Position numbers and translations under genes: made by a program. Below are positions 35,360-45,015 of a stretch of 64,000 nt of DNA, one piece after another. This DNA is from Bradyrhizobium zhanjiangense (lineage in GTDB: Bacteria; Pseudomonadota; Alphaproteobacteria; Rhizobiales; Xanthobacteraceae). Location: assembly GCF_004114935.1 (NCBI RefSeq), contig NZ_CP022221.1, positions 744,001 through 808,000 of the forward strand. The letters run 5' to 3'. The notes beneath the pieces were generated by a model. The model made no database searches. It saw nothing but the letters and a program-made list of their open reading frames with translations, and had not been told where the DNA came from. Positions within the stretch are counted from its first letter, which is position 1; every line of letters begins with the position of its first letter.

Positions 35360-36862
35360 ATGAATGTCGCTGTTCGCGGTCACACCGCCACCAAGCAAGC
35401 TTCCGAACATTTCGACGTACTGATCGTCGGCGCCGGCATCTCCGGCATCGGCAGCGCCTATCATATCGAAAAGCAGCTGCCGGGTACGAGCTACGTCATC
35501 CTCGAAACGCAGGCGACGTTCGGCGGCACCTGGAACACGCATCGCTATCCCGGCATCCGCTCGGACAGCGACCTCCACACCTTCGGCTACAGCTTCAAAC
35601 CCTGGGTCGGCCCGCCCATCGCGACCGCCGAGGAGATTCTCTCCTACATGAAAGAGGTGATCGACGACAACGATATCGCCCGCCACATCCGCTACAAGCA
35701 CAAGATCAATTCCGCGAGCTGGTCGAGCGAGCAGAATCTCTGGACCATCGAGGCGACGACCACCGATACGGGCGAGGCAAAGACCTTTACCGCAAACTTC
35801 CTCTGGATGTGCCAGGGCTATTACCGCCATTCGGAGGGCTATACACCGGAATGGAAGGGCGTGGACCGCTTCAAGGGTCGCATCGTCCATCCGCAGACCT
35901 GGCCGGATGATATCGATCTCGCGGGCAAGAAGGTGGTTGTGATCGGTTCGGGCGCGACCGCGGCAACACTTGTTCCGAACATCGCCGACGAGTGCGCGCA
36001 TGTCACCATGCTGCAGCGCTCGCCGACCTATTTCCGGCTCGGCCGCAACGCCATCGAGATCGCGGAGGAGTTGCGCAGGCTTCAGGTCGACGAAAAATGG
36101 ATCCATGAGATCGTGCGGCGCAAGATCCTGTTCGAGCAGGATGCGTTCACGAAGCTTTGCGTGTCCAAGCCGGAGCAGGTCAAGAAGGAGCTGATCGGCC
36201 AGATCAGCGCGGTTCTCGGTCCCGAGTACGACGTCGAGACCCACTTCACGCCAAAATACCGGCCGTGGCGGCAGCGCATCGCCTTCGTGCCGGATGCCGA
36301 TCTGTTCAAGGGCATCGCGAGCGGCAAAGCCTCCGTCGTGACCGATGAGATCGAGTGCTTCGTCGAGAACGGCATTCAGCTCAAATCCGGCAAGCTGTTG
36401 GAGGCCGATATCATCGTCACCGCGACCGGCTTCAATCTCGCCGCCCTCGGCGACATCGCCTTCGAGATCGACGGCAAGCCGCTCGCCTTCGGCGACACCG
36501 TCACCTATCGCGGCATGATGTTCACGGGCGTGCCGAACATGGTCTGGGTGTTCGGCTATTTCCGCGCGAGCTGGACCCTGCGTGTCGACCTCGTCGCCGA
36601 CTTCGTCTGCCGGCTGCTCGGTCATATGAAGGCCAAGGGCGCCAAGAAGGTCGAAGTGAGCTTGCGCCCCGAAGATCACAACATGCCGATCCTGCCCTGG
36701 ATCGATCCGGAAAACTTCAACCCCGGCTACATGATGCGCAACATGGACCTGCTGCCGAAGCGCGGCGACAAGCCGGAATGGCAGCACAGCCAGGACTACT
36801 GGGTGGAGAAGGACGAGATCCCGAAGACGGATCTGGACGATGCGGCTTTTGTGTATGGGTGA
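35360..36862 (+). CDS. Flavin-containing (Baeyer-Villiger-type) monooxygenase
   Basis: 500-aa FAD/NADPH monooxygenase. FAD Rossmann motif VGAGISGIGSAYH at the N-terminus; GGTWNTHRYPGIRSDSDLHTFGYSF is the family's substrate/FAD block. The Baeyer-Villiger fingerprint FKGRIVHPQTWP (FxGxxxHxxxWP) is complete and is followed by the NADPH motif VVVIGSGATAA; the ATGF motif is VTATGFNLAALG. Likely inserts oxygen into ketones or oxidises N/S atoms. The start is at 35360, with a stretch aagcaaggcaataag upstream giving a weak ribosome site. Stand-alone gene. Confidence 0.9.
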   Translation: MNVAVRGHTATKQASEHFDVLIVGAGISGIGSAYHIEKQLPGTSYVILETQATFGGTWNTHRYPGIRSDSDLHTFGYSFKPWVGPPIATAEEILSYMKEVIDDNDIARHIRYKHKINSASWSSEQNLWTIEATTTDTGEAKTFTANFLWMCQGYYRHSEGYTPEWKGVDRFKGRIVHPQTWPDDIDLAGKKVVVIGSGATAATLVPNIADECAHVTMLQRSPTYFRLGRNAIEIAEELRRLQVDEKWIHEIVRRKILFEQDAFTKLCVSKPEQVKKELIGQISAVLGPEYDVETHFTPKYRPWRQRIAFVPDADLFKGIASGKASVVTDEIECFVENGIQLKSGKLLEADIIVTATGFNLAALGDIAFEIDGKPLAFGDTVTYRGMMFTGVPNMVWVFGYFRASWTLRVDLVADFVCRLLGHMKAKGAKKVEVSLRPEDHNMPILPWIDPENFNPGYMMRNMDLLPKRGDKPEWQHSQDYWVEKDEIPKTDLDDAAFVYG

Positions 36863-36893
36863 AATTTCTTAGCCTAGCGTCACACTTTCCGCA

Positions 36894-37030
36894 GTCGTCC
36901 TGGCGAAGGCCAGGACCCATTAGGGAGGTGTCGTGGCACAAGCAGGTAACTACGAGTCTTCGTCAAGCTTCTCCCTGTGGTTATGGGTCCTGGATCAGCG
37001 CTCCGCTTTGCTGCGCTTGTCCAGGACGAC
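36894..37030. repeat. Palindromic intergenic repeat, family B copy 5
   Basis: Ends gtcgtcctgg / ccaggacgac, inner ccaggacccatta / ttatgggtcctgg, core 'gagtcttcgtcaagc'. Between convergent monooxygenase and response-regulator genes. Confidence 0.85.
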
Positions 37031-37076
37031 ACCATTTATTGCGCAAGCGGCGCCTCAACTCACTCGCGCGATACGC

Positions 37077-38003
37077 TCACGAATTCCGCCGCGTCGCATT
37101 GGTCGCAATCGCCGCCGCAGCCGTCCGGTTCTCCACGCCGAGCTTGGCGTAGATCTGCTCCAGATGCTTGTCGACCGTGCGCGGACTCAGTCCCAAAATC
37201 TGCGCGATGTCGCGGTTGGTCTTGCCCTTGCTGAGCCAGGCCAGCACCTCGCCTTCGCGGGTGGTGAGGCCGAGTTCGCTGATGAATTCGGGCGGCGGCG
37301 CGGTGCCGGACTCCTTGGACAGCCGCAGCAGGAACTCGTTCGGCGCGGTTTCGCCCATGTAGTAGAACCGGAGTTGCGGATTGTCGGGCAAAGAGGCCGC
37401 TTGAGATTTCGAGCTGCCCTTGCTCCTGGCCTGATCCAGCCATTGCAGCAGTGATGGCGGCAGGACGAAGTCGTCGGCCTGCGGGCCGCGGTGGTCGGAC
37501 AGCAGCCTTTGCGCCTGCGGCGTTGCCCAGAGCACGTTGCCCTGTCGGTTGACCGCGAACAGGAAGCGCCCGGAGACGTCGAGTGCGGCGCGCGCGCTCT
37601 GGGTCAGGCGGGCGTTGCCGAGATGTACGCGGATGCGCGCCAGCATCTCCTCGATCACGATCGGCTTTGTCACGTAATCGACGCCGCCGGCTTCCAGCCC
37701 GCGCACGATGTGTTCGGTTTCGGCAAGCCCCGTCATGAAGATCACGGGAACATTGGCAAGGCCGGCGTCGCGCTTCAGGCGGCGGCAGGTCTCGAATCCG
37801 TCCATACCGGGCATCACGGCGTCGAGCAGAACGATGTCGGGGGTGATCTGGTCGACGATGCGCATCGCGGCCGCGCCGTCGAGCGCCACCATCACCGTCA
37901 TCCCGGCGCTATCGAGCGCATCGGTGAGCAGCCGCAGCGTCTCGGGGGAGTCATCGACAACAAGCGCGACATCGCGCTTCCTCGACTCAATGCTCATGCG
38001 CAT
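37077..38003 (-). CDS. Response regulator: receiver, PAS-like, LuxR/FixJ-type DNA-binding domain
   Basis: 308 aa. Receiver about 11-130 with the acidic pocket DD (17-18), phospho-acceptor Asp61 (IVLLDAVMPGMDG) and Lys in YVTKPI. The middle PAS-like segment is 'SGRFLFAVNRQGNVLWATPQAQRLL'. C-terminal LuxR helix-turn-helix: LTTREGEVLAWLSKGKTNRDIAQIL, then SPRTVDKHLEQIYAKLGV. Start at 38003, with GAAGG six bases upstream, giving a 17-bp overlap with the histidine-kinase gene, so the two are translationally coupled. Likely the output of the transporter-kinase and activator of the divergent amide operon. Confidence 0.93.
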   Translation of the reverse strand: MRMSIESRKRDVALVVDDSPETLRLLTDALDSAGMTVMVALDGAAAMRIVDQITPDIVLLDAVMPGMDGFETCRRLKRDAGLANVPVIFMTGLAETEHIVRGLEAGGVDYVTKPIVIEEMLARIRVHLGNARLTQSARAALDVSGRFLFAVNRQGNVLWATPQAQRLLSDHRGPQADDFVLPPSLLQWLDQARSKGSSKSQAASLPDNPQLRFYYMGETAPNEFLLRLSKESGTAPPPEFISELGLTTREGEVLAWLSKGKTNRDIAQILGLSPRTVDKHLEQIYAKLGVENRTAAAAIATNATRRNS

Positions 38004-41000
38004 GCAACGCCTTCAATGTGGTCATGTACTGGTCGAGGTCGAAGCGGTCGACCAGCAACCGCATTTCCGCGACGAAATCGGCATGCTCGGGATGCTCGCT
38101 GCCGATCTCGTCCAGCTTCAGCTGGATCCCCTTGACGTAGCCGATCTGGCCGAGCCCGATCAGCGCCTCGATGTGCCGGACCGGCGGTTTTGATCCACTC
38201 TCGGGCCGCCAGAACGGTGCCGTGATCTCATCCGAGCCGTATTGCCATTCAATCTTGAGGAGCTGACGAATCGTCTCCAGCAGCCGCGGGATGTCGATCG
38301 GCTTCATCAGATAGCCGTCGTGGAAGGGCTGCGCCAGCGGCGTGCCGTGGGCCTCCAACGCACTCGCCGACACCATCAGGATACGCGCTTGGTGATGGCC
38401 GCTCGCACGCAAGGCCTCGGCCACGGCCCAGCCGTCCATGGCCGGCATGGAGATGTCGAGCAGGAACAGATCGGGCCGGCAATGCTGCGCCAGCGCGAGG
38501 CACCCCGGGCCGTCGGGGGCACTGAGCAGGATGAAACCGAGCGGTGTCAGCACCTCGCGCAGGAGGTCGCGATGCACGGGGTCGTCGTCGGTGATGAGGA
38601 TAGTCTTGCGCGCGCCCTGATAGCCGGAGACCGGCGCCTCCACCGGCGCGATACGCTGAGGATTGGTCACCTCCGACAGCAGGATCTTGACCTTGAACGT
38701 ACTGCCGGCGCCGACCGTGCTCATGACCTTGATGTCGCCGCCCATGACGCCGGCGAGCAGCCGGCTGATGGTGAGGCCTAGGCCAGTTCCGGTCTGTGGC
38801 TGCGAGACACCGAGCGCACCGCGCTCGAAGGGCGCGAAGATGCGCTCGAGATCGTCGCTTCGGATGCCGGGACCGGTATCGATCACCTCGAACTCGGCGA
38901 CGGGGCTGCGATAGTGCACGACAAACTGCACGCTGCCGGCCTGGGTGAACTTGATCGCGTTGGAGAGCAAATTGATCAGCACCTGGCGCAGCCGCTTCTC
39001 GTCGGCATAGACGACGAGCGGCAGCGAGGTGGGCCTCCTGAACACGAAATCGACGCCTTTGGCGGCGGCTTGAAGGCGGAACATGCCGACGAGCTGGTCG
39101 AGGAATTCGCTGAGGCGCACCTCGTCGCGTGACAAATACAGCCGCCCCGCCTCGATCTTGGAGATATCCAGGATGCCATCGATTAGGCCGGAGAGGTGAT
39201 CGGCACTGCGGCGGACGACGCGGACCTGGTCGCGCGGCTTGGTGGCGAGTGTTGCGTCCTGCTCCAGGAGCTGAGCGTAACCGCTGATGGCGTTCAGCGG
39301 CGAGCGCAGCTCGTGGCTCAGGCCGACGACATAGCGGCTCTTGGCGAGATTGGCGGATTCGGCGACCTCCTTGGCGCGCTGGAGCTCGGCGTCGGTGCGC
39401 TTGTGCGCGTCGATCTCCTGGATCAGCAGCGCGGTCTGCCGTTTCGTTTCAGCTTCCGCGGCCCGGCGGCTCTGCTGTGCCAGCACGAACAGCCAGGCCA
39501 CGACGCCGATGATGATGCTAAGCGAGAAGAACACCTTCCAGAGCACGTTGGAAACGAGCATGTTCTCGCCATATACGGTCGCCGAGGTCTGGAGATAGAT
39601 CAGTCCCAGCACCAGCGCGACAAGACCCGCGGAGACCACGAACACTCCGATGTAATGGCCGAACTGCGAATTGATCCGCTGATAAATCGGCTGCGGCAAA
39701 ATCCTGCTGAGCGCGTCGGAGAACTGCACCTGAGCGCGCGCGTGCGGCTTGCAGAGATCGTGGCAGCGGGCATCGAGCGAGCAGCATAGCGAGCAGATCG
39801 GGCCGGCATAGGCCGGACAGGAGGTGGTGTCTTCCGGCTCGAAACTGTGCTCGCAGATACAGCACTGGATCGCCTCGATATTGGCCCAGCTCTTTTTGGG
39901 CTTGCGCGCGATGTAGTATTTTCCGTCGGTAAGCCAGGCGATGACAGGCGCGGTGACGAAGGCGACGGCCAATGCGACGAACGCCGCGAGCGCCTTCATG
40001 ACAGGGCCGAACATGCCATAGAATGCCGCGATCGAGACGATGGTCGCGATCGTCATGGCGCCGACGCCGACCGGGTTGATGTCGTAGAGATGGGCGCGCT
40101 TGAACTCCATCTGCGGCGGGCGCAGGCCGAGCGGCTTGTTGATGACGAGATCGGCGACCAACGCGCCGACCCAGGCGACGGCGACGTTCGAGTAGAGCGC
40201 CAGCGTCTGCTCCAGCGTCTTGTAGACGCCGATCTCCATCAAGAGCAGCGCCACCATGACGTTGAACACCAGCCACACTACGCGACCGGGATGACTGTGC
40301 GTCAATCGCGAGAAGAAGTTCGACCAGGCAATCGAGCCGGCATAGGCATTGGTGACGTTGATCTTGATCTGCGACAGGATCACGAACATGCCGGTGAGCG
40401 CCAGCGCCATGTCCGGCTGCGACAGCACGTATCGGAATGCTTCGAGATACATGTGCGCTGGCTCGGCCGCCAGCTCGCTGGAGAGGCCGTGGCTCAGCGC
40501 AAAGAAGGCGAGAAACGAGCCCAGCAGCAATTTCAGCGCGCCGAAGATGATCCAACCGGGCCCTGCGATCAGCAGGGCGATCCACCATGACGTGCGCGAC
40601 GTGCGGCGGTCGCGCGGCAGAAACCGGAGGAAGTCGACCTGCTCGCCAATTTGCGCCACCAATGAAAATACCACGGAGGAGGCGACACCGAACAGCAACA
40701 GGTCGAAATGTCCGTTCGCGTCGCCGTGCTCGCCGGCGAACTTGCTCCACTCCGTGAACGAATAGGGATTGGCCCAGGCAATCGCGGCAAAGGGCAGGAT
40801 ATGCAGGATGACCCAGATCGGCTGCGTCCAGAGCTGGAAACGGCTGATCAGCGTGATGCCATAGGTGACGAGCGGGATGATCGCGACCGCGCTGATGAGG
40901 TAGCCGATCGGGCGTGGAATGCCGAAGCACATCTCGAGCGCGGTGGCCAGAATCACCGCTTCGATGGCGAAGAAGATGAAGGTGAAAGAGGCGTAGATCA

Positions 41001-41358
41001 GCGAGGTGACGGTCGAGCCGATATAGCCGAAGCCGGCGCCGCGTGTGAGCAGGTCAATGTCGATGCCGCATTTGGCCGCGTAATACGCAATCGGCACGCC
41101 GCAGAAAAAGATGATGGCGGAGACGACGAGGATCGCGGCGCTGGCGTTGGTGACGCCGTAGTTCAGCGTGATAGTACCGCCGATCGCTTCCAGCGCCAGA
41201 AAGGAGATCGCGCCGAGCGCCGTGTTGGCGACGCGAGCGGCGGACCAACGGCGGGCGCTCTTCGCGGTGAAGCGCAGCGCGTAGTCTTCCAGCGTCTGGT
41301 TGGCGACCCATTGGTTGTACTGGCGCCTGACGCGGTCTATTCGCTGCCGCCCTGCCAC
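37987..41358 (-). CDS. NCS1-transporter / hybrid histidine kinase fusion
   Basis: 1123 aa. Residues about 1-485 are a full NCS1 (cytosine/allantoin/hydantoin permease) domain with about 12 helices (GAISFLALEAIGGTITLNYG, IKINVTNAYAGSIAWSNFFSR). Residues 499-539 are a cysteine cluster (C499, C500, C502, C514, C522, C525, C526, C532, C536). Two further helices span about 567-590 and 602-627. The kinase H-box is GLSHELRSPLNA with phospho-His682; N box NLLSNAIKFT; G boxes DTGPGI and GTGLGL. The receiver has phospho-acceptor Asp968 (LFLLDISMPAMDG). The C-terminal 110 residues are helical and could be an Hpt-like or spacer segment, without a clear HxxKG. Start at 41358. It resembles the transporter-kinase logic of CbrA but with a different transporter family. 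Confidence 0.92.
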   Translation of the reverse strand: MAGRQRIDRVRRQYNQWVANQTLEDYALRFTAKSARRWSAARVANTALGAISFLALEAIGGTITLNYGVTNASAAILVVSAIIFFCGVPIAYYAAKCGIDIDLLTRGAGFGYIGSTVTSLIYASFTFIFFAIEAVILATALEMCFGIPRPIGYLISAVAIIPLVTYGITLISRFQLWTQPIWVILHILPFAAIAWANPYSFTEWSKFAGEHGDANGHFDLLLFGVASSVVFSLVAQIGEQVDFLRFLPRDRRTSRTSWWIALLIAGPGWIIFGALKLLLGSFLAFFALSHGLSSELAAEPAHMYLEAFRYVLSQPDMALALTGMFVILSQIKINVTNAYAGSIAWSNFFSRLTHSHPGRVVWLVFNVMVALLLMEIGVYKTLEQTLALYSNVAVAWVGALVADLVINKPLGLRPPQMEFKRAHLYDINPVGVGAMTIATIVSIAAFYGMFGPVMKALAAFVALAVAFVTAPVIAWLTDGKYYIARKPKKSWANIEAIQCCICEHSFEPEDTTSCPAYAGPICSLCCSLDARCHDLCKPHARAQVQFSDALSRILPQPIYQRINSQFGHYIGVFVVSAGLVALVLGLIYLQTSATVYGENMLVSNVLWKVFFSLSIIIGVVAWLFVLAQQSRRAAEAETKRQTALLIQEIDAHKRTDAELQRAKEVAESANLAKSRYVVGLSHELRSPLNAISGYAQLLEQDATLATKPRDQVRVVRRSADHLSGLIDGILDISKIEAGRLYLSRDEVRLSEFLDQLVGMFRLQAAAKGVDFVFRRPTSLPLVVYADEKRLRQVLINLLSNAIKFTQAGSVQFVVHYRSPVAEFEVIDTGPGIRSDDLERIFAPFERGALGVSQPQTGTGLGLTISRLLAGVMGGDIKVMSTVGAGSTFKVKILLSEVTNPQRIAPVEAPVSGYQGARKTILITDDDPVHRDLLREVLTPLGFILLSAPDGPGCLALAQHCRPDLFLLDISMPAMDGWAVAEALRASGHHQARILMVSASALEAHGTPLAQPFHDGYLMKPIDIPRLLETIRQLLKIEWQYGSDEITAPFWRPESGSKPPVRHIEALIGLGQIGYVKGIQLKLDEIGSEHPEHADFVAEMRLLVDRFDLDQYMTTLKALHAHEH

Positions 41359-41440
41359 GCTTTACCCCACTCCAGATACGGACCCGGAGCCCCTCGCAAT
41401 TTCCGTACCAAAAGCCTACGTCGGCATTTTGCGGTGCAGT

Positions 41441-41458
41441 ATACGCGATCTTGCGTAT
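41441..41458. promoter_or_regulatory. Candidate operator for the amide operon
   Basis: Inverted repeat ATACGC-N6-GCGTAT, 71 bp upstream of the binding-protein start and 83 bp upstream of the divergent kinase start. FixJ/NarL-family regulators often use such TAC...GTA dyads. It sits in the only sizeable control region of the module. Inference from position and symmetry. Confidence 0.5.
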
Positions 41459-41528
41459 GCTTGAGCTGCACAAATTCGAGCCATCCTCACGGCACCAACG
41501 CGTGTCCTCGAACAAAAGTGGGGTGCTC

Positions 41529-42788
41529 ATGTCAGACGAAGCAAACAAGGGGCTGTTATCGCCGCTCCGGCGTAAACTGTTGATGGGAATGGCGGCCGTG
41601 CCTGTTATCACGATGCTGCCACGGGCATCTTTTGCGCAGGCCCCGGCGACGTCGGCAGTCAACACCACAGGCCTCGCGGTCACGGACACCGAGGTGACGG
41701 TCGGCATCCTGCACTCGGCGACCGGCACCATGGCCATCTCCGAGACCGGCTCGATCGAAGCCGAGAAGCTCGCCATCGAGCAGATCAATGCCGCCGGCGG
41801 CGTGCTCGGGCGCAAGATCAAGTTCATCCAGGAGGACGGCGCCTCGGACTGGCCGACCTTCGCCGAAAAGGCCAAGAAGCTGCTCGTCAACGACAAGGTC
41901 GCGGCGATCATGGGCTGCTGGACCTCGGCCTCGCGCAAGGCGGTGCTGCCGGTCGTCGAGCAATACAACGGCATGCTCTATTATCCGACCTTCTACGAGG
42001 GCCTCGAGCAGTCCAAGAACGTCATCTACACCGGCCAGGAGGCGACCCAGCAGATTCTCGCCGGCCTGAACTGGATCGCCAAGGAGAAGGGCGCGAAGTC
42101 GTTCTTCTTCATCGGCTCCGACTACATCTGGCCGCGCACCTCGAACAAGATCGCGCGCAAGCATGTCGAGAACGTGCTGAAGGGCAAGGTGGTCGGCGAA
42201 GAGTACTATGCGCTCGGCAGCACCCAGTTCAACTCGGTCATAAACAAGATCAAGCTGACCAAGCCCGACGTGATCTTCACCGACGTCGTCGGCGGCTCGA
42301 ACGTCGCCTTCTACAAGCAGCTCAAGGCCGCCGGCATCGATCTCGCCAAGCAGCCGCTGCTCACGATCTCGGTGACCGAGGACGAGATCGACGGCATCGG
42401 CGGCGAGAACATTGCTGGCGCCTATGCCTGCATGAAGTACTTCCAGTCGCTCGACAATCCGAACAACAAGGCGTTCGTGCCGGCGTTCAAGAAGGCGTGG
42501 GGTGAGAAGACCGTGATCGGAGACGTCACCCAGGCTGCCTATCTCGGCCCGTGGCTGTGGAAGTTGACGGTCGAGAAGGCCGGCTCCTTCGACGTCGACA
42601 AGATCGCGGCGGCCTCGCCGGGCGTCGAGTTCAAGGGCGCGCCGGAAGGCTACGTGCGGATCCACGAAAACCATCACCTCTGGTCGAAGACCCGGGTCGG
42701 ACGCGCCAAGCTCGATGGCCAGTTCGAGCTGATCTACGAGACCGCCGATCTCGTCGAGCCGGATCCGTTCCCGAAGGGCTACCAGTAA
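41529..42788 (+). CDS. urtA: Urea/short-chain amide ABC transporter substrate-binding protein (UrtA/FmdD type)
   Basis: 419-aa periplasmic type I binding protein. The N-terminus has a twin-arginine leader (SPLRRKLLMGMAAVPVITML...SFAQA). The body VTVGILHSATGTMAISETGSIEAEKLAIEQINAAGGVLGRKI is the UrtA/AmiC-like opening, and 'GCWTSASRKAVLPVVEQYNGMLYYPTFYEG' is strongly UrtA/FmdD-like. Start at 41529 (MSDEANKG), preceded by GTGGGG. First gene of a five-gene ABC operon leading into formamidase and amidase genes, so amides (formamide, acetamide) are as likely as urea. The gene symbol follows the best-known homologue. Confidence 0.92.
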   Translation: MSDEANKGLLSPLRRKLLMGMAAVPVITMLPRASFAQAPATSAVNTTGLAVTDTEVTVGILHSATGTMAISETGSIEAEKLAIEQINAAGGVLGRKIKFIQEDGASDWPTFAEKAKKLLVNDKVAAIMGCWTSASRKAVLPVVEQYNGMLYYPTFYEGLEQSKNVIYTGQEATQQILAGLNWIAKEKGAKSFFFIGSDYIWPRTSNKIARKHVENVLKGKVVGEEYYALGSTQFNSVINKIKLTKPDVIFTDVVGGSNVAFYKQLKAAGIDLAKQPLLTISVTEDEIDGIGGENIAGAYACMKYFQSLDNPNNKAFVPAFKKAWGEKTVIGDVTQAAYLGPWLWKLTVEKAGSFDVDKIAAASPGVEFKGAPEGYVRIHENHHLWSKTRVGRAKLDGQFELIYETADLVEPDPFPKGYQ

Positions 42789-42918
42789 GGACCGCGGGGT
42801 CGCTCGCGTTCCCCTCTAGACCAAGCCGCTCCCTGGCGTGGATCGCAAGTCCATGCCCAAGACCCCGCGTCGCGAATCTGCTCGCGACGCGGGACCCTTT
42901 CCCCGACGGAGGACATCG

Positions 42919-43845
42919 ATGTTCGGCGACTACTCGCTTGGTGACCTTGGCTCCATCTTCGTCATGCAGGGCTTTGCGGGACTGATCCTGTTCTCGGTCT
43001 ACGTCCTGATGGCGTTGGGACTGGCGATCATCTTCGGCCAGATGGGCGTCATCAACATGGCCCATGGCGAGTTCATGATCTTGGGGGCTTACGTCACCTG
43101 GATGACCTCAAGCTTCTTCCAGGCCTATTTACCAAGCCTGTTCAGTGGCTACTTCTTCCTCGCGATGATCCTGGCTTTTGCCGCATCCGGCGCGCTGGGC
43201 ATGCTGGTGGAATGGGTTCTGATCCGGCATCTCTACAAGCGTCCGCTCGACACATTGCTCGCGACCTGGGGCCTCAGCCTGATGCTGCAGCAGGCCTATC
43301 GCTCCGTGTTCGGTGCCCGCGAGGTCGGCGTCGAGCTACCGCAATGGATGCTCGGGTCGTTGCACGTGACTGACAGCATCGAGGTGCCGATCAACGGCGT
43401 CTTCGTGATGTGTCTCACCGTGCTGATCACCATCGCTGTGGCCTACGTTCTCTATATGTCGCGGTGGGGCCGCCAGGTCCGTGCCGTGGTGCAGAACCGC
43501 ATCATGGCCGGCGCGGTTGGCATCAACACCGAGAGGGTCGACCGCTACACATTCGGGCTTGGTTGCGGCATTGCCGGTGTCGCTGGCAGCGCCTTCACAA
43601 TGATCGGCTCGACCGGGCCGACGTCGGGCCAGCTCTACATCGTGGACACATTCCTCGTCGTCGTGTTCGGCGGCGCCGCCAGCCTGCTCGGCACCATCGC
43701 TTCGGCCTTCTCGATCTCGCAGACGCAATCGACGCTCGAATTCTTCATGTCGGGATCGATGGCCAAGGTGCTCACGCTGCTTGCTGTCGTCGGCATCCTG
43801 ATGCTGCGACCGCAGGGTCTCTTCGCCCTCAAGGTCCGCAAGTAA
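42919..43845 (+). CDS. urtB: Urea/amide ABC transporter permease 1 (UrtB/FmdE type)
   Basis: 308-aa inner-membrane permease of the LivH family. About eight helices, with the signature 'IFGQMGVINMAHGEFMILGAYV' near residue 38-60 and 'RVDRYTFGLGCGIAGVAGSAFTMIGS' later. The start at 42919 (MFGDYSLG) has GGAGG seven bases upstream. Follows the binding protein by 130 bp, a spacing large enough for a processing site or attenuator; the gap holds no gene. Confidence 0.94.
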   Translation: MFGDYSLGDLGSIFVMQGFAGLILFSVYVLMALGLAIIFGQMGVINMAHGEFMILGAYVTWMTSSFFQAYLPSLFSGYFFLAMILAFAASGALGMLVEWVLIRHLYKRPLDTLLATWGLSLMLQQAYRSVFGAREVGVELPQWMLGSLHVTDSIEVPINGVFVMCLTVLITIAVAYVLYMSRWGRQVRAVVQNRIMAGAVGINTERVDRYTFGLGCGIAGVAGSAFTMIGSTGPTSGQLYIVDTFLVVVFGGAASLLGTIASAFSISQTQSTLEFFMSGSMAKVLTLLAVVGILMLRPQGLFALKVRK

Positions 43846-43862
43846 CGAGAAGCAGGCAAGTC

Positions 43863-45005
43863 ATGATCATCAACTCACGCTTCTTCAATCGATCCGAACT
43901 CATGGGCTTCATCGTTCTGGCCGCAATGCTGTTCGTGATCCTGCCGCTCTCGCTGGATGTATTCCGCCTCAATCTGGTCGCGAAATACCTGACCTACGCC
44001 TTCGTCGCGCTCGGCCTCGTGTTGTGCTGGGGCTATGGCGGCATCTTGAGCCTGGGTCAGGGCGTGTTCTTCGGCCTCGGCGGCTATTGCATGGCGATGT
44101 TCCTCAAGCTCGAGGCGTCCAGCGTCGAGAACACGAAAATCCAGTCGACGCCCGGCATCCCTGACTTCATGGACTGGAATCAGATCACGTCACTGCCGCT
44201 GTTCTGGCAGCCATTTCACAGCCTCACCTTCACCATCCTCGCCATCATCCTGGTCCCCGGTCTCTTCGCTCTGATCATCGGCACCGCCATGTTCAAGCGC
44301 CGCGTCGGCGGCACCTATTTCGCGATCATCACCCAGGCCGTCGCCGCCATCCTCACCATCCTGATTGTGGGTCAACAGGGCTATACCGGCGGCATCAACG
44401 GCATGACCGATCTGCGCACGCTCAAGGGTTGGGACATCCGGCCCGACCACGCCAAGATCATCCTGTACTTCGTCGAGGTGGTGCTGCTGTTCGCCTGCAT
44501 CGGCATCGCGCAGTTCATCCGCCTGACCAAGCTCGGCCGCATCCTGGTGGCGATGCGCGAGCAGGAGGACCGCGTCCGCTTCTCCGGCTACAGCGTCGCC
44601 AACTTCAAGATCTTTGCCTTCTGCATGGCCGCGGTCTTCGCCGCGATCGGCGGCGCCATGTTCGCGCTCAATGTCGGTTTCATGTCGCCGTCTTTCGTCG
44701 GCATCGTGCCGTCGATCGAGATGGTGATCTACACCGCGGTCGGCGGGCGCATGTCGATCTTCGGCGCGATATGGGGTGCGATCCTGGTGAATTTCGCCAA
44801 GACCAGCCTGTCGGAATCCTTCCCGCAACTCTGGCTGTTCGGCCTCGGTGCGTTGTTCATCGCCGTCGTGCTCGGCTTTCCGAACGGTCTATCCGGGCTC
44901 TGGGCCGATTACGTGCAGCCGCGCATTGATCGTCTGTTCGCCTCGCGCAAGTCGAAGTCGGGCTGGAACGACAACTCGGTCGCCGACGGCGCACCGGCAG
45001 AGTGA
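43863..45005 (+). CDS. urtC: Urea/amide ABC transporter permease 2 (UrtC/FmdF type)
   Basis: 380-aa LivM-family permease. Family markers: FVALGLVLCWGYGGILSLGQGVFFGLGGYCMAM near residue 45-77, GTYFAIITQAVAAILTILIVGQQGYTGGINGMTD, and the C-terminal VVLGFPNGLSGLWADYV. About nine helices and a polar tail. ATG at 43863, 18 bp after urtB. Its stop is followed by an SD-like GAGGAGG and then the four 54-bp leader repeats before urtD. Confidence 0.94.
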   Translation: MIINSRFFNRSELMGFIVLAAMLFVILPLSLDVFRLNLVAKYLTYAFVALGLVLCWGYGGILSLGQGVFFGLGGYCMAMFLKLEASSVENTKIQSTPGIPDFMDWNQITSLPLFWQPFHSLTFTILAIILVPGLFALIIGTAMFKRRVGGTYFAIITQAVAAILTILIVGQQGYTGGINGMTDLRTLKGWDIRPDHAKIILYFVEVVLLFACIGIAQFIRLTKLGRILVAMREQEDRVRFSGYSVANFKIFAFCMAAVFAAIGGAMFALNVGFMSPSFVGIVPSIEMVIYTAVGGRMSIFGAIWGAILVNFAKTSLSESFPQLWLFGLGALFIAVVLGFPNGLSGLWADYVQPRIDRLFASRKSKSGWNDNSVADGAPAE

Positions 45006-45015
45006 GGAGGCCATC

